The notes: a model not told the origin generated them from the letters alone. A stretch of DNA of 64,000 bases from Podospora bellae-mahoneyi (GCF_035222275.1 NC_085883.1:992001-1056000), one strand, 5' to 3'. Positions 36,058 through 46,880 are shown, counted from the first letter of the stretch. Numbers and translations: made by a program.

Positions 36058-38061
36058 CGGCGTCGATTCTAGATTGCAGTTGATGTGACGGTCACTATCT
36101 CTCTTACCACCCTCTAGGGTTTTGGCAGTAAGACTGTTAATTTGCATCGCTTTCTTTTTCTTTGCCATTTTCGGTGGACAACTGATGCCAAGCACGTCAA
36201 AGTGCTTGCCTTGACAAAAACGGCGTTTCTTTTAGTTTTCGAGTCGGAGACAGAGGCCAGCAGTCCATCATATAATCAACAAACTCCCAGTCGGGGAAGC
36301 GAACGGATACGGTATTCTAAGAACGATCCGGTAGACGTCTGCCTTGCCATGTCTTTTTTGTTTTCTGTCTCAATGTGTTTCAGGAGGGAGGGCTTGAGGA
36401 AAAGTAAATAGATAGTAGTAGTAGCGGTAGCAATAACAGGACAATTGCTTGGTCAGAATACCTCGTCTAGCAGAAGCCCCCACAATTTCACGTCATGCTT
36501 GAGCCCCTGGCAATGCACACACTCAACTCCGCCACTCTAGAGCCTCACCAGATCACCAGACACTTCGCCTTATGAGGACCTGATCACAAGACAAACAACA
36601 CAACCTCTCGCTAAGAACACCGCTCTGATTGAAACTGAAAACGCCTCATGATTGCAATGCAGATAACACTCAGCTCGAGGTCAGGGAATGCAACCTGCAG
36701 CGGGTTCCTGACACTATCTGTAATATCTATCATCTTATGTCTGGACGCAGTAGATCTGTGCCTGGGTCTACCGAATTCCCCGATGTTCTCCGTGTCAACC
36801 CGACAGCAATGCCGCCATTGGTATAACCATTGGCACCACAAATGACCTGCGTTAGTTGGAGAAGCAAGTGGGGGGTTTGGCTACAATTTCCAGACTATCA
36901 GATCACCAAACGTTGAAGCTTGGGACCAACGGTTACCAACGGACAGGTACCAAGAGAGATGTTTTGATGTTTTTCCTAGTGGAGGGGGTTTCGTTGGAAC
37001 GATACATAGTTAGAAAGCCGCTCCTATTTGAGACTAGGTGATCTGTCTAAAGGAGACATCACATGTCCTATAGACAGACGGGCTTATGACGGGAAGGGTC
37101 ACCTAGTGAGGGGAGGCGGTCAGCAAGGTACCCGGCGGTAAACGCCCACCGTAGCACTGGGGCTATCGAGATCCGATGGAGGGGCACAGACCTCAGGATG
37201 ACCATCTGCGCAGCGCTGATGATGCCTGTCCCTCAGCCCTTTTTGATGGCTGGGGAAGAGGACTGACTGTGGACGGAGTATGGTCACAGGACAGTGCTCA
37301 GCTCAGCTGTGTCCAGCAGTGAAACATGTGAGCATAGGTATCAAGATGCTGAAGAAGTCAAAAGCGTAGGTCTTGGCAGCTTTGCCCTGTTTGAAATTTT
37401 CGTCATCCGGGCGCGATGCCGAGTGCAACAAGCAACCACAGCAAGCCACTCAACTGCCAATCTGCCCGTCTCCACACACCGGGAGCCACGGTCCCTTCCT
37501 CTAAAAGCTTCCATCTCCTTTCCTGGGACCTGGAACAAATGCACAAAATCAAAAGCGCATCTCTTGCACACACTGCACGCACCCCTCGACCTCGAATCCA
37601 CAAGCTAACCGTTGCCGCCGAATTCCTATCAGCCTCAGCCCAACAAAGGCGCCCCCCTATGCGACAAGGGAACCGCACGAGCGACCGTTCTCTTCGACAT
37701 GTCTATCTCTCTCGCATCTGAACCCTAGCTTGTTTTCTTTTTTCCCCTACCTTTCCTTGCTGGCCGAATATCGACGAGATTGTTTCAATTGGGGGGACAT
37801 TGCAGTCCTTTGGCGAACATTGATTGCCCTTTTGTGACACCGTCTTACACCTGGAATGCGCGCAGGAACAGCCTCCTGGAAACGCAACACTTCACGAATT
37901 CACTTTCTGCCTCTTTTTGCGACGACGACGACGAAGAAGAAGGTTCACCACACACACACACAATAGACTTTTGTGGGGAAACCATCATTAAGAGCAACCT
38001 ACCGGGATAGAGATTTCCTTTTTGCGCTGGAGCTTGTCTCCGTTGAGATTTTCCTTTCAAA
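36058..38061. other. Two-kilobase gene-free region
   Basis: Between the SR protein and mitochondrial carrier genes. Frames up to 104 codons (for example 37294-37608) show no family resemblance. A GC-rich stretch lies at 37080-37320. A (GAC)n/(CA)n simple-sequence patch at 37919-37965 lies in the likely carrier leader. No RNA gene could be supported. Confidence 0.45.
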
Positions 38062-39328
38062 ATGTCGGCGCAACAGTCTCACACACCCCAAAACGCGACA
38101 GCAGAAACACAAACCGAGACCAACACCCCCACCAGGTCAACAACTGTTGCTACGATGGCGCCACCACCACCAGATCAGCTCGGCCCGACGACCTACGTTC
38201 GTTCGTTCATCTCACAACCAGTAACGGCTGCTTTCATGGCTGGCGGAGTGGCGGGTGCTGTGTCGAGAACGGTGGTGTCACCTCTCGAGCGCCTCAAGAT
38301 TCTGTTCCAGGTCCAGAGCGCGGGGAGGGACGCATACAAGCTCAGTGTGGGCAAAGCGTTGATGAAGATGTGGAAGGAGGAGGGCTGGCGCGGGTTTATG
38401 AGAGGCAATGGCACGAACTGCATCCGCATCGTGCCTTACTCGGCCGTCCAGTTTGGGAGCTACAATTTCTATAAGAGGGTATGTTTGCATTGCGTGGAGG
38501 GACTTGCTGCTTGTGGGAGCTCGGTTGCTGACCGGATGGTGTATTGCAGAGGTTCTTCGAGAGACATCCCGACGACAGCCTGACGCCCCTGTCCCGCCTG
38601 ACGTGCGGTGGCATTGCTGGTATTACCTCTGTTACTGTTACCTACCCGCTCGACATCGTGCGAACAAGACTCTCGATTCAGTCCGCGTCCTTTGCCGAGC
38701 TGGGTGAAAGACCAAAAAAGCTTCCGGGCATGTGGCAGACCATGGCGGTTATGTACAAGACTGAGGGTGGGTTTCCTGCCTTGTACAGGGGTATCGTTCC
38801 GACGGTAGCTGGTGTTGCGCCATACGTATGTGGTTTTTCCGTTGCAAGCTGAGAAGGGAACGGAGTGTGAATGCTAACCATTTTGGCAGGTCGGTCTGAA
38901 CTTCATGGTCTACGAATATGTCCGGCAATACTTGACACTGGAAGGCGAGCAGAACCCCAGCCATGTTAGGAAACTGGCCGCTGGTGCGATCTCTGGCGCC
39001 GTTGCGCAGACATGCACATACCCATTGTAAGTTTGAGTGGCAAGGGTGTGTGTGTTAAGGTTGAAGACGAAAACTGACCACAGCCAGCGATGTATTGCGG
39101 CGCCGCTTCCAAATCAACACCATGTCCGGGATGGGCTACCAGTACAAGTCCATCACAGACGCCGTTCGCGTCATTGTTACCGAGGAAGGTCTGAGAGGCC
39201 TCTACAAGGGGATCGTTCCAAATCTCCTCAAGGTTGCCCCCAGTATGGCGTCCAGCTGGCTCAGTTTCGAGATTTGCCGTGACTTTTTTGTCAGGCTGAA
39301 GCCGGAAGAGGAGTCATTGCTGAGGTGA
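38062..39328 (+). CDS. Mitochondrial carrier family protein (YPR011c-like)
   Basis: Inner-membrane solute carrier. Exons 38062-38478, 38550-38825, 38890-39026 and 39088-39328 join in frame to 356 residues. Three repeats each carry the PX[DE]XX[KR] signature: SPLERLKILFQ, YPLDIVRTRLS and YPFDVLRRRFQ (the last split across intron 3). The glycine motifs GGVAGAVSRT, GGIAGITSVT and GAISGAVAQT precede them. The N-terminal 45 residues are polar and Thr/Pro-rich. Overall it most resembles yeast YPR011c (adenosine 5'-phosphosulfate/PAPS exchange) and the related CoA and ATP-Mg/Pi carriers; there are no EF-hands, which argues against the latter. Substrate is inferred only. Confidence 0.9.
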
Positions 39329-40159
39329 TCTATCGCCAAAGTCGGCGCCCAGGATGCCCTTGAAGGTGGGGGTTTGATGGGCTCGACATATTGAAAGGGT
39401 CTACGACACCATCTGCTGGAGGAGGACGGGCTGGTCACGACGCACATACCTTTACCTACTTATACACCTACATACATCCACCAGCTGTTGAGAGGAAGGC
39501 AGCGGTTTAATACGAGTCCTACGATACCACAAACAACCAGCTCCGTTCCTGATAGAGGTTCTCCGTGGGGAATGATGGCGTGCTTGTTCATTGTGATTTG
39601 GCCCGTGGTGAAATGGTTGGGACAGGGCAGAGGGGAGGATAGTAGATACAGGGAGAGTGATACGGTGATCCACGCGGTATTTTTTCCGGGTTATGCATAC
39701 GGTGGTGGGTTCTTGTGATGTACACCTCAATATCATAGGAGGCGACGGTTGTCTTGGGAAACATAAAAAGCATGGTGGGTCGGATAGACAGCGAGGAATA
39801 AGCATAAGGTTACAATCTAGAGGATTTATGTTTAATGATACAGCATCTCTCAGCAGGGCCAAAGGCCAAATGAATGAAAGTTGATGTTCCTGGATGGCGG
39901 GGAGCAAGCAAGGTGAAGAATAAAGTGGGCCTTGACCCGGGAGCACTGACCACTGGCCCGCCCTGTGCCCAGCCTCGATCCCGCCAATGGAATTAGTTGC
40001 CCTCTCCCACCGCCCGCGCACACAAATCCTGACCCACTGTGGGCACGCAAAAATCACCTCGAAATTTTGGCAGCTCCCGCTTCCCTTCAAAACTCTCCAT
40101 CGCCCAACGAACCTCCCATCGACCCGGATTTTGTCGCCAATCCACGAGTCACCGTCAAG
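39329..40159. other. Intergenic region between carrier and ribosomal protein L18 genes
   Basis: 831 bp. Minus-strand frames (39452-40429) look like shadows. The right end is CT-rich with CGCCC boxes, typical of a ribosomal protein promoter. Nothing else seen. Confidence 0.45.
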
Positions 40160-41179
40160 ATGGGTACGTAACCGACGACATTCCGATCTTCCAGCCTTCG
40201 TATGCAAGTGGACGAGAGAGTCTGAAATACTGTCTCTCTTGTCTGCGAACCATTCGGCAGCAAAACTCCGTTTTTGCGCTCCCGGTGTGCGTCGAGAGAG
40301 GCCTCTGTCGATATCATCACAGCCGACTTGTTGTCGCTCCGCGCTGCCCTCCTTGCGATCTGCTTGGAAGATGAACAGCCTGCTAGCAAACACGGCGCTG
40401 TGGATTGATTGAGGAGCCCTCGGTGTCACGAACCAGCCGGTCGAAGCAAGCCACTTTCAGAGCATACTGGAACCAAAGAGGCTGACTGGCAGTCTGCGAA
40501 TAGGTATCGATCTCCGCAAGCACCACGAGCGGTCCACGCACCGCAAGGCCCCCAAGAGCGACAATGTCTACCTCAAGCTCTTGGTGAAGCTCTACCGCTT
40601 CTTGGCTCGTAAGTTCTTCACCCCTCCCTCCACAGAAATGGGATGGGATCGCTAACCAGAAACACCAACCACCGACAGGCCGCACTGATGCCCCCTTCAA
40701 CAAGGTCGTCCTCCGCCGCCTGTTCATGTCCCGCATCAACCGCCCCCCCGTCTCCCTCTCGCGCATTGCGGCCAACCTTAAGAACGGCAACGACAAGAAG
40801 ACCATCGTTGTTGTTGGTACCGTCACTGACGACAACCGTCTCTTGACCGTCCCCAAGACCACCATTGCCGCTCTCCGCTTCACCGCCACCGCCCGTGCCC
40901 GCATCACTGCTGCCGGCGGCCAGGCCATTACCCTTGACCAGCTGGCTCTGGAGAAGCCCACCGGTGCCAACACCCTCCTCCTCCGTGGCCCCAAGAACTC
41001 CCGTGAGGCCTTCAAGCACTTCGGCTTCGGTCCCCACAAGCACAAGGTGCGTTTTTCTCTCGGAAAACCTTTGGATGAAGGCAGCACTAACCCCCTTACA
41101 GAAGCCCTACGTCGCTTCCAAGGGCCGCAAGTTCGAGCGTGCCCGTGGTCGCAGAAGATCTCGTGGCTTCAAGGTCTAA
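40160..41179 (+). CDS. RPL18: 60S ribosomal protein L18 (eL18)
   Basis: Structural protein of the large cytosolic ribosomal subunit. Four exons: 40160-40163, 40504-40608, 40679-41046 and 41102-41179, 184 residues. The product begins [20 protein letters not shown], continues [18 protein letters not shown] and ends [24 protein letters not shown], the standard eL18 sequence. Exon 1 is only four nucleotides, the start codon plus one G, followed by GTACGT and a 340-nt intron. Start-proximal introns are common in fungal ribosomal protein genes. Codon use is strongly C-ending, as expected for high expression. Confidence 0.96.
40164..40503 (+). promoter_or_regulatory. 340-nt first intron of RPL18
   Basis: GTACGT at the 5' end, GCGAATAG at the 3' end, with CTGACTGG upstream as a possible branch site. 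It is long for this genome. I looked for C/D or H/ACA box snoRNA signals and found none convincing. Confidence 0.6.
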
Positions 41180-41649
41180 GCGTCTTTTTTCCGAAAAGAA
41201 AAAGCAGACGACAAACGACCTGGAGTTTATACCCGTGGGAGAATCAAAAAAGGGAAAAGAGTCGGAGCAGTACGGCGTTTCTGGCAAATGGCATGGGCGG
41301 CAATGGTTATGGAATTTGGTCATCTCTTGTCTTCATGGGCGAACAAGATTCTGCTTTACTGTTACGAATCAACTGGCAGCACTCTGCTGGCCATGGAATG
41401 ACAATGACGCCGTTGGGGCCTGCTCCGAACTTTGTGTGTGTTGTGTGTGTTGTGTGTGTTTTGTGTGTGTGTGTGTGTGTGTCTGCCTGTCCATGATGGG
41501 AAGAAATGCGATGAATGTGAATTTGAATGGATGTCATTTGCCCTCCTAGGATGGAATGTTTTGAGTAGTCTGTGACGTATGTTAGCAATATTTCCACGCT
41601 GCTATTACATGTGTTTTAGCCCAAACAATAACCAGCACATGCCTCAGAC
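41180..41649. other. 3' flank of RPL18 with a TG microsatellite
   Basis: Contains an interrupted (TG)n tract at 41432-41484 (GTGTGTGTTG-type units, then nine or more pure TG). Otherwise presumably 3' untranslated region. Confidence 0.6.
41432..41484. repeat. (TG)n microsatellite
   Basis: Three TTGTGTGTG-type blocks followed by a pure TG run. Simple-sequence repeat in the RPL18 3' region. Confidence 0.9.
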
Positions 41650-43518
41650 CTAGTACGGCAGGACATCAGGAAACTGATGGATTGGGTCCCTTCCACGTCC
41701 GTCCCCGCGATCAAGGTCTGCTCGATTGATACATTTTGGTCTCCAGAAGTCGAGCATCTCGTCTTCTGAAAGCTTTGGCGGATGGGCAAAGTAACTTCCG
41801 CCCTGCGGCAAACCCGGAGCACAGACAACCGGCCGGGTCGGGATTGCACAGATCTCCTGTTTTGAGAGAGAAACACAAAGTCAGCATGCTTCTTGGAGGT
41901 AAACTTGTTAGTAAAAATATTGAAATCTTACATCAAACTTGCACTGTCTGTCACACTTTGCCCACAGATCCCACCCAATCCATGACAGAGTGTCTTTGCT
42001 GAGCTGTCTGTATCGTGCTACTTCCTGATCGTTGAGCCGAGTTTGATCACCCCAGTAGTTTGTAGTATGTTTCTCACTCAAACCAAAGAGGTCCCATTCC
42101 CATGTGCAAAGCCTTTCCGTGATGACGCTGAGGGAGTGATATAGAAGGACCTCTGGCCGGCCGAAGGTTGTTAAGTCCATGCCTGCTGTATAGGTATACT
42201 GTTGAACACCGGGTTATAGTCTGCTCTTTGGCGTTGGGGGCCTCTCTGATGAATCGGAGATTATGTGGGACTCGAGATACGGGCTAGGATTGTACATGTA
42301 AGTTTGTGGATTTTGGCAATGATCGCTTTGGTTCCTGATTTCCACTCCTCGAAACACTGCGCCAATCTCACGGGCTCGGGTGCTGTGTTGGGAGAGGGTG
42401 GTGGTGAATGTAGCTTGCTGGTGTGTACCCGAATATAGGCTGTTCTTTCCAGGTCGAAGATGTAATGGTTTGTAACTATGAGTGTATCGGTTTATATTTT
42501 CTGGTTGTATATCGAAAGTTGGTGTCCTTTTTTGAATCCCGATCCGTTGATAAGGCTATAGTTGTTGTCGACAAGCTTCCCGGCGTGGTGCGATTTGGCA
42601 AGACTGATGAGTTCTGGGTTGCAAAAGGAGATTATGCGGTAGATGTCCAGGTGGAGTCGGGTTTCTGTTAAACACCCCCCCCCCCCTTCCTCTTCAACTC
42701 GACCGTTATGCCACGATGTGCTACGGAGCCACTCGTATGAGCCCTGCTCTGAGAATATGTTGCTGAAACCGTTGGGTGGTTGGCGGTTGGGGTTGCGTGG
42801 GAGGTTTTCTGGATTATCCTGTTCCATGTTGCCGGGTACGGTAATATTAGTGATAAAGAGCTGTTGGAGTTGAGAGGTTTAGTAACCGCATGATAAGGAC
42901 TCATAACCGGCGTTCATTCCCGTTAATTTCCAGCTTTTTTTACTAGAGAAAACCTTTACGGAGCCCTTTATTTATCTTATCAGCACCCCCTACCCTACCT
43001 ATTGACTTACCTATCCTATAATATAGTGAAAAGCCTTAAAAAACAATAATAACCGTTTAACTGATCTTTAAGGGCCTTTATATTGATCTTAATAGCCTTT
43101 AACTATCCTTTAAAGCCCTTAAACCATCTTTTAAGCCCTTTAATTAACGCCTTTTAATTATCTTTTAACATTTTTCAACTATCTTTAAGAGCCTATTAAA
43201 TACCTTTTAACCCCTTAATAATTATACTTTGTAATATAGTTAAATTCTATATCGAGGGGGGGTGCTGGTCAGATTAATAGGGGGCACCGTATAGGTTCTC
43301 TTTTACTAACTTGCAGAGGTCAAGAGTGGGTTGGTCTTTGTCATAGATGAGGTTGTAGTCTGGATGAAGCGGGACGTGGCTTTGGAGGATTGATATCTAA
43401 GAGTCAAACGTGCCGAGGGCGGTCAGGGTGCGGATTGACCGTCGAAGTAAATGATGTTGAGGGGTCGAGTTGTCTAGTAGAGATGCAAGTTTAAACGGCC
43501 GAAACCACCGTAGATGCC
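41650..43518 (-). pseudogene. Broken gene of an uncharacterised fungal protein family
   Basis: Minus-strand fragments in order. (1) 43500-43300: LNIIYFDGQSA, then LTALGTFDS in another frame (a frameshift at the join), then HVPLHPDYNLIYDKDQPTLDLCK. (2) An AT-rich insert at about 42905-43300. (3) 42827-42492: NLPRNPNRQPPNGFSNIFSEQGSYEWLRS, a 12-nt C run, then NPELISLAKSHHAGKLVDNNY, stop. (4) 42310-42215: PYLESHIISDSSERPPTPKS. (5) 42180-41932 and 41856-41650, joined by a good 75-nt intron: CTWEWDLFGLSE, DTLSWIGWDLWAKCDRQC, EICAIPTRPVVCAPG, FWRPKCIN. I recall a Sordariomycete protein family with these motifs in this order, unverified and of unknown function. The 5' end is cut by Fot1/pogo copy 2. 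Confidence 0.7.
42905..43300. repeat. AT-rich degenerate repeat insert
   Basis: Composed of loosely repeated units on the theme CCTTTAAyTATC / CCCTTAAACCATCTTTTAA, spaced about 17-30 bp, best seen at 43030-43220. It interrupts the pseudogene between the DLCK and MEQDNPEN segments. It could be a RIPed minisatellite or a small non-coding element; no coding potential is seen. Confidence 0.6.
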
Positions 43519-43533
43519 TAACGTATTTTATAA

Positions 43534-43615
43534 GCGAGTCGTGGGTACAAGCGAGTCGTGGGTACAAGCGAGTCGTGGGTACAAGCGAGTCGTGGGTACA
43601 AGCGAGCCGTGGGTT
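43534..43615. repeat. 17-bp tandem repeat at the transposon end
   Basis: Four identical copies of GCGAGTCGTGGGTACAA (43534-43601) followed by a variant GCGAGCCGTGGGTTC. The unit overlaps the terminal inverted repeat of Fot1/pogo copy 2, and copy 1's end has two diverged units (GATCCACTCGCTTGTCC, then GATCCGCTCGCTTAT on the plus strand). The array is therefore an expanded subterminal repeat of the transposon. Confidence 0.9.
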
Positions 43616-44363
43616 CTCCACTACCTACCAACAACTATCCTTAACTGCTAGACCACAACATTAAAACCAACTACAATTACGTTAAAAACAGCTGAATGAG
43701 ACCCTTCTGCAGCCTTCTGGCAAGTGCGGGCATTATAGCCAGGCTTACTGCACACACAATAGCACTAAACCTTTGTACGAGCCCCCCCTACACTACCGCC
43801 ATCCGGCTGTATTTCTTCCACTACCTCCCTACCCACGGCCTTCTAGTCCAGTAGATCCTATACATCTTATATATTAACTGATCCTCCGAGCCATATACGT
43901 ATTCTTTCAGCTCTCCGGCGCTTATTTAGTACTTTATTAGCTTTGTGGAGCGAAGTGTTCTAACTAAAGGAGGGCTACTTAGTGTATTATAACTATCGTA
44001 CGCTTTAGTAAGATAGTTCATAGTAACTAATATCGAAGTCGGGAAACTATTTTAATAATTAATAATACGAGTTTTAATAAACGTTAATTACGAATTAGCT
44101 TTTCGGAAGTTATATAGTATTTAAGTAACTTAAGGCTATAGGGTACCGGCGCGTAAAGTCGGGGGTATTAACGTATAAAACTTAATATTTAATTTGAAAA
44201 ATACTTTTTTTAAATCGTACGGTATAAAGTTAGTCCCTATAAAATTACTTTATATATTTTTCTTCGTTATAAAAGTAAAAAAAGCTGCGCGGAAAGTATA
44301 AAGGAACTCGAGTTTAATAATATAGTTAATATATATATGTATATTAAATCCTTAATTTAATAG

Positions 44364-44760
44364 TATGACGAACCCCTATTCAGAACCTCTGAAAGGGATA
44401 CTGGTTGAAGGCACTTCTGAATAATCCTGGTTCGGTACAGCTAAACAGTGTACAACAAATGGCTTGTCTCAATCACAATAGCTAAGATACTAACGATTGC
44501 GAGTTGAATTGCATACCGCGGAACTCTCTATCTACACCAGCCAGTTCCTCCGTATATATAGACCTCGGGGCCCTGAGGTGCTCGTCGTGCTATGCCTTCG
44601 ATCACCCGTAGCATCTTGCATCCTGCAGAGTGCTCGTGCTTCTTGGCGCCATAGCACTTTTGGCCAGCCCTGATTGGCTGCCTCCTGACTTCCCTAATGA
44701 TTGGCTGGGGACGCCCTCGCCCCTCGTACGGCGCGACCTGTCGTTGGGTTAACTGTGACA
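44364..44760 (-). repeat. Solo LTR, C-type interior, target duplication AATAG
   Basis: 397 bp, TATGACG...CTGTGACA, flanked by AATAG at 44359-44363 and 44761-44765. The first ~200 bp carry the family core, including GCTTGTCTCAATCACAATAGC shared with the next LTR and the TATA-like run near GTTCCTCCG. The interior is unlike the A and B types. Inserted in Fot1/pogo copy 2. Confidence 0.9.
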
Positions 44761-44787
44761 AATAGCCGTATATTTACTTTAAAAATT

Positions 44788-45158
44788 TGTCACAACCCTG
44801 GTACAGGACGAGTTGTGGGGACACGGGAGCAGGGGCCAATCGGAAGAACGTATAAGAGAGCCAATCACAGTGAGGGACGACTGATCAGTACGCTCAGGGC
44901 ACTGAGCAGACCAAGCAGTCATGATCAGTGTGCCAAGGACACTGAGCACGGCTTGGCAGGTCTGTATATACGGAGGAACTGGCTGGTGTAGATAGATAGT
45001 GCCGCAGTATGCAATACAAGTCGCAATCGTAGTATCTTAGCTATTGTGATTGAGACAAGCCATTTATTGTACACTATTTAGCTGTACCGAACCAGGATTG
45101 TTCAGAAGTGCCTTCAACGAGTATCCTTTTCAGAGGTTCTGGATAGAGGTTCGTCATA
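44788..45158 (+). repeat. Solo LTR, D-type interior, opposite orientation
   Basis: 371 bp in the other direction (TGTCACAA...GTTCGTCATA), 27 bp from the previous LTR. The flanks AAATT (44783-44787) and TAATT (45159-45163) are a probable target duplication with one mismatch. The core half matches the other LTRs, and the interior (GAGCAGGGGCCAATCGG, repeated GATCAGT.C motifs) is distinct. Together with 44364-44760 it forms a large inverted repeat. Confidence 0.85.
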
Positions 45159-45329
45159 TAATTTAAAATAATCGATATTAAATAATTAAAGAAGGTAAAA
45201 TAAGTATAGAAATATATAGAGCGTAATAACATTATTTTATTAATAATAATATTTAAATTTAATTAAATAATAACTTCTATAATTATTAAGGATTAATAAC
45301 CGGTATTTACTTTTCGTACGGAACGTTAT

Positions 45330-46093
45330 TGGTTTGGGGTGCGGCCACAGGCCTGAGGGTATGAGTAAGGAAGTGGGGCTCTCTGAGGATTCGGGGGTTC
45401 AGGGGTCATGTATATAAACGGTCTGCTTCGGACATTCTATTTTAGACAGCTCATTGACTTTTATTTTTTCGTATTTTGTGCCTTGCATGCGTGCGGGCAA
45501 TTCTGGCCCTCTGATCAGGCCAAATCGGTACTTACTGTGTGGTCTGCGAGCCCACAGAGTCTTTTGTTTGTCCTACGTGAAGTGCGGTATGACGAACCCC
45601 TATCCAGAACCTCTGAAAGGGATACTGGTTGAAGGCTGCTTCTGAATAATCCTGGTTCGGTACAGCTAAATAGTGTACGACAAGATATCTCAATGTAATC
45701 ACAAGATACTGTAACTACAACTTGAATTGCATACTGCGGAACTGTCTATCTACACCGGCCAGTTCCTCCGTATATATAGATCAGGGGACCGTGGACCGTT
45801 GACCCACAGACGGTCCTCGGTCCTCTCCGGATTGGCCGATACTGGACCGTGGACCGTGAGACCCACCACAGTCCCCGGTCCCCACCTTATTGGTCCGTTC
45901 CGTCCTACTGGACCGTGAGCCCCGCTCGATCGTACGGTCCAGCCCTGATTGGTCCGGTGTGCCCCACTGTCTCCCAAAACCGTGACATGCGGCCTGCGAG
46001 CGAGCCACTGTCACGCAGGTGTGTTCATTCAGAACCCTGTTGAGGATATATTTGTGGTGTTGTGGTTGTTTTGTGTGTTTTCTCACCATTTCA
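45330..46093. mobile_element. Unidentified insert in Fot1/pogo copy 2, split by a solo LTR
   Basis: GC-richer, un-RIPed DNA interrupting the transposon between GTACGGAACG and TATATAATAATTAAAG, where copy 1 reads straight through. Without the LTR at 45588-45987 it is about 359 bp, begins TGGTTTGGGG, ends CCATTTCA and contains TATATAAACGGTCTGC near 45410. The flanks TTAT/CTAT suggest a 4-bp target duplication with one change. TG...CA ends and a TATA box suggest an LTR of another family, but this is tentative. Confidence 0.5.
45588..45987 (-). repeat. Solo LTR, B-type interior, target duplication TGCGG
   Basis: 400 bp flanked by TGCGG at 45583-45587 and 45988-45992. Nearly identical to the solo LTR at 6046-6446, including the GGACCGTGGACCGT interior. 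It is nested in the 359-bp insert, which is itself nested in Fot1/pogo copy 2. Almost no RIP, so this is one of the youngest events in the window. Confidence 0.92.
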
Positions 46094-46697
46094 CTATATA
46101 ATAATTAAAGTATTTAATTTAATTTAGGCTTATTAAATTAATAATCTGATTATTATCGGTAATTATAATATATTAAATAAATAGTAAATTATATTCGATA
46201 TAGGAATTAGTAAAGTAATATTATACGGTTAAACTAATAAAAAATGAAATAATTTAATTAGAGATATTAATTCCTTAAATTACTGTTATTTATTCGCGGC
46301 TATTAAACTAAATTAATTTTATTTTATTAAAGCCGTTCGAGATTATAATTACTATACCCGCGAAAATAATATTTGTTATACACTTAGTTTTATTAAAGTT
46401 ATAAATATTATTATTTATAATACTATATTTAACTTTAATATTCCGTATAAGTGTAAACTATTCGGTAATAACCTTTAAATCCTCGTACTTAGCCCTTTAA
46501 TCATTATATTTACGCGTACAGTACGTACGGAACTTTAATTAGGGTTTAATAAATCGATATACCTAAAATTTATTAATAGGAGGCGTATCGCGTACGTGTA
46601 ATAGTTAATTAGCTATATCTTTTACCCTATATAATCTAGGTAGAAAAGCTCGCGTATATAGCTTAATAATATATTAAATAATAGCCTTTTCTTTTAA

Positions 46698-46880
46698 TTA
46701 AGTAAGCTTCTTTATACCGGGCGTAGTATCGCGTCGTGTAGGCCGGCTAGTGCGTCGATCGCGGAGGGTTAATACTGGTATATTGTAGAGCTTAGCTACG
46801 GCTCTGAGGCTTAATTTTTCGTTCTTGTGGAGAGCTTTAAGGGCTAAGATTACCCTCGCTTCCTTTAAAGTAGAAGGCAT
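46698..46880 (-). pseudogene. N-terminal fragment of Fot1/pogo transposase (copy 2)
   Basis: About 60 intact residues from MPSTLKEARVILALKALH to TTPGIKKLT, the psq-type helix-turn-helix that starts Fot1/pogo transposases (EKLSLRAVAKLYNIPVLTLRDR). The frame is then closed by RIP-type changes; recognisable continuation (CENP-B-like domain, DDE region) runs down to about 43740 through the insertions. Confidence 0.8.

Noticed and set aside
37210-37280. Possible C/D box snoRNA (TGATGATG ... CTGA)
   Set aside because: The C box lacks the expected leading purine, there is no terminal stem, and such short motifs occur by chance.
39452-40429. 325-codon minus-strand frame between the carrier and RPL18
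   Set aside because: No recognisable domain, overlaps the RPL18 promoter and first intron, and composition is not gene-like. An unknown gene cannot be fully excluded.
40164-40503. snoRNA inside the long RPL18 intron
   Set aside because: No convincing C/D or H/ACA boxes despite the suggestive intron length.
43534-43615. CRISPR-like direct repeats
   Set aside because: The 17-bp units are contiguous with no spacers and belong to a eukaryotic transposon end.
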